Source: Micromonospora sp. MW-13
GTDB lineage: Bacteria; Actinomycetota; Actinomycetes; Mycobacteriales; Micromonosporaceae
DNA: 64,000 bases
Direction of reading: 5' to 3'
Assembly: GCF_003434305.1 (NCBI RefSeq)
Contig: NZ_QKKX01000056.1
Location: 1-64,000, forward strand
Below, piece by piece: positions 1 through 8,253 of the stretch (its first letter is position 1; every line of letters begins with the position of its first letter). The notes below the pieces were generated by a model. That model did not search any database and was not told the origin of the DNA. It saw only the letters and a list, made by a program, of their open reading frames with translations. The position numbers and the translations under genes are program-made.

Positions 1-942
1 TCGGCGCCGCCGGTTTCCGGCCAGCCGTTCTCCGCGCCGCCGCTGCCGAGCCGCCCGGCGCCGTCGGCCCAGGTGCCGGGCGCGCCGCCGGCCTGGCCGC
101 CGGTGGCCGCGCCGGAGCGGGAGCCGGCCACCCCGCCGGTGCCCGAGCGCCTCGCCGCCGCCCTGGACATGACCACGGAGCTGCCGCGGGTGCCGCGCAC
201 CGACGTGCCGTCCGCCCAGCCGGCCCCGCCGGCACCGCTCCGGCCGGTGCCCGCACCGGCCCAGAACCGGCAGCGCTACGCCGACGAGACGATGGAGCTG
301 CCGATCTTCCGGGAGCTCGAGTCGGCGTGGTTCCGCACCCGCCGGGCGGGCGCTGAGGAGGGCGCCGCCCAGCCCGCGCCCGCCAACGGAGCCGCGGCCC
401 CGACGAACGGCGCAGCGACCCAGCAGTTCTCCGCGGTCGACGTCGCCGGCCGGGCCGTTCAGACACCAGCACCCGGGACGACAGGTAACGCACCGATGGC
501 AGACATTCCGATGGCCGGAGGAGTGCCCCGCGACAACGGGCTGACAACCAACGGTGCCGGCCAACCCGGCCGCGCTGACGGCCCGCTGACGGCCCGTCGG
601 CCCGGCAGCCCCTGGCAGACCGCGGCCGACGACGGCTGGCGGGCCGCCTCGGCGGCCACCGAGGTCCCGGTCGCGGAGACCACCCGCAAGGGTCTGCCGA
701 AGCGGGTGCCGATGGCCCAGTTGGTGCCCGGCGCGGTGGAGAAGCCGGTCGCCTCCGCCCAGCGCCGTACGCCGGAGGGGGTCCGCGGTCTACTCTCCGC
801 CTACCATCGAGGTGTGCAGCGCGGGCGTACCCAGCCCGACGGCAACCCGACCAGCCCGGAGGTGACTCCGGGAGGGCAGCAGTCCTCGCAGTCTGGCTCA
901 GGCCCGGTGGCCGGGAGCGGGCAGAAGGAGCAACAAGGATGA
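1..942 (+). CDS. cvnA: Conservon sensor histidine kinase, C-terminal tail (partial)
   Basis: The frame is open from base 1, so only the last 313 residues of a longer protein are present and the first in-frame GTG at 73 is not a true start. What is visible is a low-complexity Pro/Ala-rich linker followed by a conserved tail: an LPIF...SAWF block, a W..AADDGW block and GLPKRVPMAQLVPG at about 691-732. These tails are typical of the nitrate/sulfite-sensing type histidine kinases that head conservons; the sensor, HAMP and ATPase domains must lie upstream. The stop overlaps the next start (ATGA, 939-942), so the four conservon genes are translationally coupled. The kinase identity rests on the tail and operon context because no catalytic domain is in view. 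Confidence 0.8.
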   Translation, partial: SAPPVSGQPFSAPPLPSRPAPSAQVPGAPPAWPPVAAPEREPATPPVPERLAAALDMTTELPRVPRTDVPSAQPAPPAPLRPVPAPAQNRQRYADETMELPIFRELESAWFRTRRAGAEEGAAQPAPANGAAAPTNGAATQQFSAVDVAGRAVQTPAPGTTGNAPMADIPMAGGVPRDNGLTTNGAGQPGRADGPLTARRPGSPWQTAADDGWRAASAATEVPVAETTRKGLPKRVPMAQLVPGAVEKPVASAQRRTPEGVRGLLSAYHRGVQRGRTQPDGNPTSPEVTPGGQQSSQSGSGPVAGSGQKEQQG

Positions 943-1343
943 CAACTACGCAGGATCTCGGTTGGCTGCTGGCCAACTTCGCCGACCGGGTGCCCGGTGT
1001 CGCGCATGCGGTCGCCGTCTCCGCGGACGGCCTGCTCCTCGCGTCGTCACGAGACCTTCCGCGTGACCGGGCCGACCAGTTGGCCGCGATCGCGTCCGGG
1101 CTGGTGAGCCTGACCCAGGGAGCGGCGCGCTGCTTCGAGGGCGGTGCGGTGTTGCAGACGGTGGTCGAGATGGACAACGGCTTCCTGTTCCTGATGTCCA
1201 TCTCGGACGGGTCGTCCTTCGCCGTGCTCGCCGCCCGTAGCTGCGACGTCGGGCAGGTCGGCTACGAGATGGCCCTCCTGGTCGACCGGGTGGGCGACGC
1301 GTTGACCCCACAGCCGCGTGCGGCTGTGGGGATGATGGGCTGA
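939..1343 (+). CDS. cvnB: Roadblock/LC7 domain protein
   Basis: A 134-residue protein with the roadblock/LC7 fold signature: LGWLLANFADRVPGVAHAVAVS at the N-terminus, then SADGLLLASS and DRADQLAAIASGL. In conservons CvnB forms a complex with the GTPase CvnD and is thought to act as an accessory or GTPase-modulating subunit at the membrane. It starts inside the stop of cvnA and is followed after about 100 bases by cvnC. Length and order match the family. The preceding GGAG-type ribosome binding site (AGAAGGAG at 923-930) lies inside cvnA. Confidence 0.93.
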   Translation: MTTTQDLGWLLANFADRVPGVAHAVAVSADGLLLASSRDLPRDRADQLAAIASGLVSLTQGAARCFEGGAVLQTVVEMDNGFLFLMSISDGSSFAVLAARSCDVGQVGYEMALLVDRVGDALTPQPRAAVGMMG

Positions 1344-1426
1344 CCACGCGCTGACCGGTGGGTCAGGTGGGGTGGCAAGGACATCGACGGCGGGTTCCGT
1401 TCCAGGGCCAACCGGTGTCGGGGACG

Positions 1427-1435
1427 AAGGAGGTG
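1427..1435 (+). promoter_or_regulatory. Ribosome binding site fixing the cvnC start
   Basis: AAGGAGGTG, a near-perfect Shine-Dalgarno sequence, ends 9 bases before the ATG at 1445. It selects that ATG over the in-frame GTG at 1358, which has no such site. Confidence 0.75.
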
Positions 1436-1444
1436 AGCGGCGAG

Positions 1445-1822
1445 ATGGTCGATCGTGACGAGCCGACCGGAGCGTTGGTCCGTCCGTACGCCGTGACCCG
1501 CGGTCGTACCCGTCCCCGGCTGGACATCGCCCTGGAGGCGCTCGTCGAGACGACGGTGCGCGGCCGTACCGCTGCCAGTGGCAACGGCAGCCAGGGTCGT
1601 GAACACCAGTACATCGCCGCGCTGTGTGACGGACGTGTGCAGTCGCTCGCCGAGATCGCGGCGCGACTGCAACTCCCGCTCGGCGTGGCTAGGGTGCTCA
1701 TCGCCGACATGGCGACGGACGGCCTAGTCGCGGTCCACGAGCCGACCATCCTGGACGACTCCGACGACGCGGTGGGCACTGAACTGCTGGAGAGGGTGCT
1801 GAGTGGACTTCGCAGGCTCTGA
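1445..1822 (+). CDS. cvnC: DUF742 conservon protein
   Basis: A 125-residue DUF742 protein beginning MVDRDEPTGALVRPYAVT, which is the usual start of the family (RPY.VTRGRT). The C-terminal half looks like a winged-helix: an LAEIAARLQLPLGVARVLIADM segment and a final LLERVLSGLRRL motif characteristic of DUF742. In conservons this protein is the third member and interacts with the other components; a biochemical activity is not established. An upstream in-frame GTG at 1358 would add 29 residues with no family match. The 3' end overlaps the cvnD start by 20 bases. Confidence 0.92.
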   Translation: MVDRDEPTGALVRPYAVTRGRTRPRLDIALEALVETTVRGRTAASGNGSQGREHQYIAALCDGRVQSLAEIAARLQLPLGVARVLIADMATDGLVAVHEPTILDDSDDAVGTELLERVLSGLRRL

Positions 1823-2417
1823 CATGTCGCACCGCCCGCCCGCGCCGAGCGGTCGGGTGACGTCGGCGAAGATCGTTATCGCCGGTGGGTTCGGCGTCGG
1901 CAAGACGACGCTGGTCGGCTCGGTCTCGGAGATCACGCCGCTGACCACAGAGGCCATCATGACCTCGGCCGGCGTGGGCGTCGACGACACCCGGCAGGTG
2001 CCGGGCAAGACGACGACCACGGTGGCGATGGACTTCGGTCGTATCTCGATCGACCGGGACCTGATCCTGTACCTGTTCGGTACCCCAGGCCAGACCCGGT
2101 TCTGGTTCATGTGGGACGAACTGGTCCGGGGTGCCATCGGCGCGGTGGTCCTGGTCGACACCCGACGACTGGCCGACTGCTTCGCGGCCATCGACTTCTT
2201 CGAGCACCGGCGGCTGCCGTACCTGGTGGCCATCAACTGCTTCGACGGGATGCAGTACCACGACCCGCAGGATGTCCGGGATGCGCTGGCGATCTCCCGG
2301 GACGTGCCGGTGGTGGCCTGCGACGCCCGGAACCGGGAGTCGACGAAGCACGTGCTGATCTCGCTGGTCGAGTACGTGCTGACGATGCGCCGCTCGCGCG
2401 CCGTCACGCCGGCCTGA
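1803..2417 (+). CDS. cvnD: Conservon small GTPase (MglA/Ras-like)
   Basis: A 204-residue G protein. The P-loop GGFGVGKTT lies near residues 28-36, the switch II/G3 region reads LFGTPGQTRF with the GTPGQ characteristic of this family in place of DxxGQ, and VLVDTRR precedes a hydrophobic strand LVAINCF where NKxD would stand, so the guanine-specificity motif is degenerate, as is common in CvnD proteins. The GTG at 1803 is used here; an ATG at 1824 would also preserve the whole G domain. It closes the cvnABCD operon; the cytochrome P450 (cvnE) that follows some conservons is absent, and a strong hairpin follows directly. Confidence 0.93.
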   Translation: MDFAGSDMSHRPPAPSGRVTSAKIVIAGGFGVGKTTLVGSVSEITPLTTEAIMTSAGVGVDDTRQVPGKTTTTVAMDFGRISIDRDLILYLFGTPGQTRFWFMWDELVRGAIGAVVLVDTRRLADCFAAIDFFEHRRLPYLVAINCFDGMQYHDPQDVRDALAISRDVPVVACDARNRESTKHVLISLVEYVLTMRRSRAVTPA

Positions 2418-2428
2418 GATTCGCCCCG

Positions 2429-2474
2429 GGAAGCGCCCGGTGACCGGCACGCCGCCGGGTCACCGGGCGCTTCC
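2429..2474 (+). terminator. Hairpin terminator after the conservon
   Basis: A perfect 17-bp inverted repeat (2429-2445 against 2458-2474; left arm begins GGAAGCGCCC) with a 12-base loop starts 12 bases after the cvnD stop. There is no T-run, as is usual for high-GC actinobacterial terminators. It can also serve the converging gene that ends at 2622. Confidence 0.85.
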
Positions 2475-2621
2475 GGCTGTCCGGAGATCCGGTCGCGCCC
2501 GCAGCCCGCATCGGGGCGACTCCGCAGGCTGTCCGAGGGCGTCGTCCGCCCTCAGCCGCCCGATCCGCCCGCCGCCCGTTCCGCGGCGAGCCGGCGGTGC
2601 GGGGCCGACGGGGCGGATCGG

Positions 2622-3845
2622 TCAGGACAGCCGGACCCAGCCGCCGTGGTCGACCCGGTAGACGCCGAGGGAGTTGCGGTCCATGCCGCCGTGCCGGATC
2701 GGCGCGAACGCGTACGCCCCGGCGAGGCCCTCGGTGACCTGGTTCTGCAGGTACGCCCGCAGCCGCCCCCGGTCCACGCTGGCCGCCGACCGGGCCGCGT
2801 TGGCGAGCAGTTGCAGCGCGTCCGAGGCGTACGGGGCGAAGCCGCTGAAGCCGCCGTGCCGCTGGATGTAGCGGTACACGAAGTCCCGCCGGGCCAGGGC
2901 CGTCGTGGTGGTGTTGGTGAGGGTGGATCCGCCGAGGCAGATCGGGTGCACCGCGTACGCGCCCTCCAGGGCTGCCACGTTGCCGTCGGCCAGGGTCTCC
3001 TCGGCGACGCCACCGGCGTCCAGGTAGAGCGGCCCACGGTGGCCGGCCTGGCGCAACGCGCGGGCCGCCCCGCCGGTGTCGGGGGCGGTGCCCCAGACCA
3101 CCACGGCGTCCGGCTTCGCCGCCACCACCCGTCGCGCGGCCGGTAGGAAGCTCTCGCCCGCCCGGGGCAGCCGGACGACCGCGCCGGGGGTCAGCTCGAC
3201 GGCCCGCAGGGCCGCTGACATCGCCCGTACGCCGGAGTTGCCGTGCAGCCCGTCCGCCGCCAGCACCACGACCCGTTTCCGCCCCTGCGAGGCGATGAGG
3301 CGGGCCAGCCGGCGGGCCACGTCGGAGGCGTCCGGGGTGAGCTTGTAGACGTACGTCCGCTGGGCCAGCGGCAGCACGATCCCGTCCCCGTACGCCAGCG
3401 AGACGAACGGGGTCTGGAGCTGCTGGGCGACGCCGACGATGGCGGCCGAGGTCTCGGTGAGGGTCCCGCCGAGCAGGGCGTGCGCCCCGTCCCGCCGGAT
3501 CAGGTCGGTGGCGTGCCGGGCGGCCAGCTCCGGGTCGCTGGCGTTGTCGCGCACCTCCAGCCGGACGGTCCGGCGCAGGTTGCCGACGGGCACACCGTCG
3601 GCGTTGAGCGACTCCAGGCTGATCCGCAGGGCCCGCTCCTGGAGCACGCCGAGCGCCGCGCCAGCGCCGGTCAGCTCCAGGCTGACGCCGAGCACCAGCT
3701 CCTGGCCGCCGGTCCGACCGGCGCCAGCGGTGGGACCGTCCTCCGCCCCGGTCCGCCCGCAGGCGGCGAGCAACAGGACGCCCGCCGCCGCCGCGAGCAC
3801 CCCCCGCCGGTGGGGTGTGGCCGGGTCGCTTGCCGGTGTCGCCAT
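2622..3845 (-). CDS. Branched-chain amino-acid type substrate-binding lipoprotein
   Basis: A 407-residue ABC-type periplasmic-binding protein of the leucine/isoleucine/valine-binding (type I fold) class. The N-terminus has a twin-arginine-poor RR, a hydrophobic stretch and the lipobox LLLAAC, so it is predicted to be a membrane-anchored lipoprotein. Family landmarks include LVLGVSLELTGAGAALG, LIRRDGAHALLGG and PFVSLAYG. The ATG at 3845 is preceded by GGGAAGG at suitable spacing. No permease or ATPase gene lies beside it, so it may serve a transporter encoded elsewhere or act as a ligand-binding partner for the neighbouring signalling genes; the latter is only a guess. Confidence 0.88.
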   Translation of the reverse strand: MATPASDPATPHRRGVLAAAAGVLLLAACGRTGAEDGPTAGAGRTGGQELVLGVSLELTGAGAALGVLQERALRISLESLNADGVPVGNLRRTVRLEVRDNASDPELAARHATDLIRRDGAHALLGGTLTETSAAIVGVAQQLQTPFVSLAYGDGIVLPLAQRTYVYKLTPDASDVARRLARLIASQGRKRVVVLAADGLHGNSGVRAMSAALRAVELTPGAVVRLPRAGESFLPAARRVVAAKPDAVVVWGTAPDTGGAARALRQAGHRGPLYLDAGGVAEETLADGNVAALEGAYAVHPICLGGSTLTNTTTTALARRDFVYRYIQRHGGFSGFAPYASDALQLLANAARSAASVDRGRLRAYLQNQVTEGLAGAYAFAPIRHGGMDRNSLGVYRVDHGGWVRLS

Positions 3846-4124
3846 GTTGCAGTCGCCTTCCCACCCCGGCGACACCTGCCGCCGGCCGCTACGCCGGGTA
3901 TGCTCCCGGCCGCCGCGACCCGGCGTCAACTCATCCGGGTGTGGGCAGGAACACGCAGGTGGGAGGCGGTTTCCGGGGGATCGACGGTGGTGGGTGCGGA
4001 CCCGGCCCGGCCGGTGTCGTCCCGGCGTCCCGGCGGACCCGCCACGGGGTGCGGCGGGTCCGGGGCGGCGGCCCACCGGCGTGGCGTCGGCACGCCGGGC
4101 CGCCCGGATCGGGCGTGCCCGGTC

Positions 4125-6590
4125 TCAGGACCGGTATCCGGCGGACCGGTACTCGTACTCCCGGTCGTCGTCGCGGTCCCCGGTGTCCCGGGTGAAGTCC
4201 CAGCCGCCGGCCGCTTCCCGGCCCGGACGCCCGCCGACCGCGAAGCCGCCGATCTCCTGCCCGCGGCGCCAGCCCCGGAAGTAGCCGGTGGTGTTCTCGG
4301 CCAGGCTGGCCGCGTCGCGGACGATCCGCAGCGGACGCTCCTCGCGGAGCGGGGAACCCGGGACCAGGTTGGCCTGTGGCACCCGCTTCGGCAGCCCGGC
4401 CTTCGTCTCGGCGCCCACGGCCGGCCGGGCGGCCTGCTCGGCGGCCTGCCATCCGGTGTCCGCGGTGCTCGACCAGTCGAGTTCGGCCTCGTCGGCGTGA
4501 CCCACGAACCAGGCCGACTTGGCGGCGGCGAAGATCAGCAGGTCGCCGTCGCCCTCGTCCGAGATCGGCGGCGTGCGCCGCTCCATCGGCGCGGCACGCG
4601 GCGGCTGGACCGGGGCCGGTCGGTGTTCCATGGCGGGCCGGTCGGGGCGGTGTTCCATCGCGGGCCGCTCGGGGCGGTGTTCCATCGCGGGCCGGTCGGG
4701 ACGGTGCTCCATGGCGGGCCGGTCGGGACGGTGTTCCATCGCGGGCCGGTCCGGGCGGGGCTGTGCGGCGGGCCGGCCCGGGCGGGTGGGCTCCCCGCGG
4801 TCGACCAGCCGCAGTGGTGGCGTCTCCAGGTGCGGGTCGCCGGCCGGGGCCGGACCCTCGCGCAGGGCCCGGTCCGCCAGCGGCGGCGGCTCGACCAGCC
4901 GCAGCATCGGCGGCTCCTGGGGCAGGTCGTCGGCGAGCCAGGGCGGGGTGACCCGCCCGTCGGTCGGGACCAGCTCCGTCGGCCCGTCGATCTGTCGCGG
5001 CTGCCGGTCCTCGAAGGACCGGACGACCGGGTTGTCGGCGGCGCTCTCGGGCGGGTCCTCGGGGTTGTTGACCAGCGGCCAGTTCGCCCGGGAACCCGGG
5101 GGAGCGGACTCCTGGCCGGGTCGTGGGGCCGGGACCGGCACGCTCAGGTCGGTGGCGCTGAACCCGCCGGTGGGCGGGGCGGACTCGCCGGTGGTCTTCG
5201 GCCGGGGCGGGATGACGGTGCGTTGCCGTTCCGCCCGGGCGTGCTGGATCGCGGCGGTGGTCAGCGTGGGCCGGAACGGCTCGCCGGCCTCGGCCGGCGG
5301 CACCGAGCCGCGCTCGCGCTGGGCCGGCGCGAACGGGGTCATCCCCGGCGGCGGGGGCGGCGGCGCGGACACCGGCCGGTTGGTCGGCCCGTCCACCATC
5401 CGGCGCGGCTCGCCGGCCGACGGCGGTGCGGAGACGGGCGGGGTGGCCGTGGCGGCCGGGCTCATCGGGCGCGGGGCGATCGGCGGCGGGGCGATCGGCT
5501 CCGGCGCGACCGGCGGTGGCCCGAGGGGCCGGGGCGAGGCCGGCATTCCGCTGCCGGGGACCGGCTCGGGGCGGCTGCGGCGGCCGACCGGCTCGGGTTC
5601 GGTGGGCCGCAACGCGCGCAGCCCGGTGCCGGTGCCGCCGAGGCCGGACAGTTCGGCGACCGGCTCGCCCCGGCGGGCGGCGGCCCGCCGGCCGGGGACC
5701 GGGGTGGTGACCCGGGCGCCGAGTGCGCTGACCAGCGCCTCGCAGCCCGCGTCGCAGGCCCGCACCGAGGCGACCGCCTGACGGACCGTCTCCGCCACGG
5801 CCGAGGTGAGCGCCCGGCTGACCGCCGCGCGGCGCGGGGTCTCGGAGATGGCGACCCGCAGGGCGGTCACCGCTTCGTTGATCTCGTCGGCGTCGGCCAC
5901 CCCGTCGGTCGCGAGGTGGGCGGCGATGGCGTCCGCCGCCACCGACATCTCCCGTCCCGGAGCGATCGTGCCGCCCAGCATGCCGGGCTCGGGCAGGGCG
6001 TCGAGCACGGCCAGCGCGACCGGCTCGGCCGGATCCGGGTACGCGCGCAGCGCGGCCGGGTAGAGCTCGCGCAGCACCTCGCGCAGCGCCACCGCGGCGG
6101 AGTGCCGGCCGCTGGCGAGCGCGGCGTGGGCCGCGAGGACCTGCTTGTAGCCGGCGAGGTCCCGGGGGGCCGGCAGGGTGACCGCGGACAGCGCCCCGGC
6201 CTGGAGGGCCCGGGCCAGCCCGACCGCCCGCCGCTCGGCCGGCGGGGACTGCATCTCCTCCAGCGAGTCGTCGTCGGCGAACCGCTCGGCGAAGTCGTCC
6301 ACAGAGTCGTCGTCGGCGATGGCCAGTGGCCGCCCGGCGGCGCTGAGCAGCGAGGTGACTGTGTGGTCGTCGCTGTCGGACGCGATTGCGGCGCCACTCG
6401 GCCCGCCCGACCGCTCCACGAGCAGCACGACCAGCTCAGCGTAGCCGGCCGGGTCGTCGCCGATCTCGCAGACATGGAGCAGCCGGCCTGCGTCGTCGAC
6501 GACAGCGGACGTCAGCGTCGAACCGGCCGAAGCCGGTCGGTCGGCCGGATCCGCTGAGGCCAGACCGCAGTACACGCGCACGAGCGCCAC
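4125..6590 (-). CDS. Large proline-rich protein with CvnA-like C-terminal tail
   Basis: An 821-residue protein I cannot assign to a named family with confidence. GTG at 6590 is chosen because AGGAGG lies 8-9 bases upstream; a longer frame to 6695 would overlap the previous gene. Residues 1-260 are mostly helical and distantly resemble the N-terminal region of IS110-type transposases (LTSAVVDDAGRLLHVCEI; a YKQVLAAHAAL helix region), but the DEDD catalytic residues are not evident and no terminal repeats flank it. Residues about 330-610 are Pro-rich; 612-656 hold five 9-residue repeats; about 690-780 form a tail with LLIF..AKSAWF, W...ADTGWQAA and GLPKRVPQANLVPG, closely matching the tail of the CvnA fragment at 1-942. 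The function is unknown; a partner in conservon signalling is inferred. Confidence 0.75.
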   Translation of the reverse strand: MALVRVYCGLASADPADRPASAGSTLTSAVVDDAGRLLHVCEIGDDPAGYAELVVLLVERSGGPSGAAIASDSDDHTVTSLLSAAGRPLAIADDDSVDDFAERFADDDSLEEMQSPPAERRAVGLARALQAGALSAVTLPAPRDLAGYKQVLAAHAALASGRHSAAVALREVLRELYPAALRAYPDPAEPVALAVLDALPEPGMLGGTIAPGREMSVAADAIAAHLATDGVADADEINEAVTALRVAISETPRRAAVSRALTSAVAETVRQAVASVRACDAGCEALVSALGARVTTPVPGRRAAARRGEPVAELSGLGGTGTGLRALRPTEPEPVGRRSRPEPVPGSGMPASPRPLGPPPVAPEPIAPPPIAPRPMSPAATATPPVSAPPSAGEPRRMVDGPTNRPVSAPPPPPPGMTPFAPAQRERGSVPPAEAGEPFRPTLTTAAIQHARAERQRTVIPPRPKTTGESAPPTGGFSATDLSVPVPAPRPGQESAPPGSRANWPLVNNPEDPPESAADNPVVRSFEDRQPRQIDGPTELVPTDGRVTPPWLADDLPQEPPMLRLVEPPPLADRALREGPAPAGDPHLETPPLRLVDRGEPTRPGRPAAQPRPDRPAMEHRPDRPAMEHRPDRPAMEHRPERPAMEHRPDRPAMEHRPAPVQPPRAAPMERRTPPISDEGDGDLLIFAAAKSAWFVGHADEAELDWSSTADTGWQAAEQAARPAVGAETKAGLPKRVPQANLVPGSPLREERPLRIVRDAASLAENTTGYFRGWRRGQEIGGFAVGGRPGREAAGGWDFTRDTGDRDDDREYEYRSAGYRS
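4621..4755 (-). repeat. Five 27-bp in-frame tandem repeats
   Basis: Five head-to-tail 27-base units start at 4621, 4648, 4675, 4702 and 4729 and differ at only a few positions. Read on the minus strand they encode RPDRPAMEH (one copy has E for D). They sit in the flexible linker before the CvnA-like tail and probably arose by slippage. Confidence 0.9.
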
Positions 6591-6654
6591 GGCGTCGTCC
6601 TCCTCCCGGGACTGAGGTCTTTCTCTGCCAGAGACTGATGCTCCCTGGAACGCG

Positions 6655-7635
6655 TCAGTCGCGCCAGTCCACGACCGCAGAGATCTTGCCGACAATGGTG
6701 CGCCAACCGAGACTTGCCGTCTGCGCCCCGATCTTCTTGAGCCGCCGCCGGCCGAGGAAGCCGCCGATCCCGCCGTTGGCCGTGGCCCGCAGCGCCTCGT
6801 CCAGGTCGTCCAGGCTGGAGCCGGGGGAGAGCATGTCCAGCACGGCGGGCAGGCGCAGCCCGTACGCGATGTCCCGGGCCGCCTCGCCGGCCTCGATGAG
6901 CAGGGGAGCGTCCCAGGTGTCGTGCCCGCCGCGCAGGTTCTCCACGACCAGGTCGAGCTCGTAGGTGTCCTCGTCGAGGGGCGCGATGTCGGCCGGGGTC
7001 AACCGATCGGACAGTTCGTCCCAGCTGTCCAGCTGGGACATGTCGGTGGGCGCTCCGGACTGGACGAAGCTGACCAGCGACTCCGGCGTCTTGAACAGCA
7101 GCAGCTTGCCCCGGTGGCTGAGGAAGACCGGGACCTCCTCGTCGCCCGCCTCGTCGGCCTCGTCCTCGTCGGCCTCGTCGTCGCCTTCGCTGTCCTCGGC
7201 GGCCTCGGCGGTCTCGTCCCCGTCGGCCTTCGTCGAGGAGTCTCCGGCGCCCCGCCGCCGGGACTTTCCGCCGTTCTCCTCCGCCTCGGCCTCGGCGAAC
7301 TCCGCGGCGACCTCCTCGTCGAGGATCACGACCTCGTCGTCGTCCTCGTCGGCCTCGATCGCCTGGCGGCGGGCCAGGAACGGGTCGTCGGCGTCGCGGT
7401 CGGCGACGTCGGTGGGGGCCAACTCCCGCGCCGGCCGGTACGCCCGCAGCGTGTAGCCGGTGCCGGCGGGCAGGGCGATCTCCACCGGGTCGATGCGCAC
7501 CTCGTCCCAGAGCGAGCGGTCAATGTCCCGCGCAGCCGGGCGCTCGACCTCCTCCTCGACCTCTTCGGCGGTGCCGTCGGTCTCGTCGAGCTCGGGCTCG
7601 TCGGCGTCGGGCCGTTGGGGCGACTGGCGGGCCAC
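6655..7635 (-). CDS. Conserved acidic protein of unknown function
   Basis: A 326-residue soluble protein. GTG at 7635 is preferred since GGAGGT precedes it; an in-frame start at 7704 adds an Arg-rich extension without support. The N-terminal half is highly acidic with runs of Glu/Asp (EEVEEEVE, EADEDEADEAGDEE) and a basic patch KSRRRG. The C-terminal third is more globular and conserved-looking: VFLSHRGKLLLFKTPESLVSFVQSG and SWDELSDRLTPADI, ending GWRTIVGKISAVVDWRD. I recognise it as a conserved actinobacterial protein but not its role. It lies 64 bases upstream of the CvnA-tailed gene on the same strand and may be co-transcribed with it. Confidence 0.8.
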   Translation of the reverse strand: MARQSPQRPDADEPELDETDGTAEEVEEEVERPAARDIDRSLWDEVRIDPVEIALPAGTGYTLRAYRPARELAPTDVADRDADDPFLARRQAIEADEDDDEVVILDEEVAAEFAEAEAEENGGKSRRRGAGDSSTKADGDETAEAAEDSEGDDEADEDEADEAGDEEVPVFLSHRGKLLLFKTPESLVSFVQSGAPTDMSQLDSWDELSDRLTPADIAPLDEDTYELDLVVENLRGGHDTWDAPLLIEAGEAARDIAYGLRLPAVLDMLSPGSSLDDLDEALRATANGGIGGFLGRRRLKKIGAQTASLGWRTIVGKISAVVDWRD

Positions 7636-7764
7636 GCTGACCTCCGTGTGCTTCGGGTTGCCCACCCGGCGGCGTCTCCGGCCGCCGAGTGACTCTGGGC
7701 ACATACCCTAGTGGGCGGCTCGGGGGCCGGTGCCCGCACCCCGCTGGCGGTCCGGCGGGCTGAC

Positions 7765-7781
7765 AAGTAGCGTTGCTACTT
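7765..7781 (+). promoter_or_regulatory. Probable PadR autoregulatory operator over the -10 box
   Basis: AAGTAGCGTTGCTACTT is a perfect 7-bp inverted repeat with a 3-base centre. It contains a -10 box TAGCGT (7768-7773) placed 8 bases before the ATG at 7782, so a bound dimer would block the promoter of the regulator itself. Confidence 0.7.
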
Positions 7782-8117
7782 ATGAAGGCCCAGGCGCTGC
7801 ACGGACACCTCGACGCGCTGCTGCTCGCGGTGCTGGAGCGGGGCGCGCTGCACGGGTACGCGATCATCGAGGCGCTTCGGGCGCGCAGCGACGGCAGCCT
7901 CGACCTGCCGACCGGCACCATCTATCCCGCGCTGCGCCGGCTGGAGCGGGCCGGGCACGTGGCCAGCACCTGGAGCACCGTCAACGGCCGGGAGCGCCGG
8001 ACCTACGAGCTCACCGACTCCGGGCGTCGGGCGCTCGCCGGTGAGCGGGCGGGCTGGCGGGAGTTCAGCATCACCGTCGGCCGGTTCCTCGACGACAGCC
8101 CCGCCACCCCGGCCTGA
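7782..8117 (+). CDS. PadR family transcriptional regulator
   Basis: A 111-residue regulator with the PadR winged-helix: LHGHLDALLLAVLERGALHGYAI, then LPTGTIYPALRRLERAGHVASTW and the wing RRTYELTDSGRRAL. The length fits the short PadR-s2 class with one C-terminal dimerisation helix. ATG at 7782 is preferred over the TTG at 7773 because the transcript appears leaderless and the operator dyad ends at 7781. It converges on a permease-prefix membrane protein, a frequent PadR partner. Likely ligand unknown; negative autoregulation inferred. Confidence 0.92.
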   Translation: MKAQALHGHLDALLLAVLERGALHGYAIIEALRARSDGSLDLPTGTIYPALRRLERAGHVASTWSTVNGRERRTYELTDSGRRALAGERAGWREFSITVGRFLDDSPATPA

Positions 8118-8253
8118 CCACGACGTCAGGCCCCCCGGGTCGGGGTCCCGGAGCCGGCCAGCGAAGGCCGCGCCGGCCGCCCCGCCCCGCCCCGCCGGGC
8201 GCGACCGGCTGCGGCAGCCCCGCCCGGCGGGGCCGCCCGCCGGTCGGCCTGGG

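Noticed and set aside
4621..4755. Repeats considered as a CRISPR array
   Set aside because: Units are contiguous without spacers, stay in frame and encode a repeated peptide.
3243..6557. 1104-codon open frame on the plus strand
   Set aside because: It is antisense to the CvnA-tailed protein, has Gly/Arg-rich random composition and no family features; the minus-strand gene has a ribosome site and conserved motifs.
4125..6590. Intact IS110 insertion sequence
   Set aside because: No evident DEDD catalytic residues, no flanking repeats, and a fused proline-rich/CvnA-like tail; a mobile element call is not supported.
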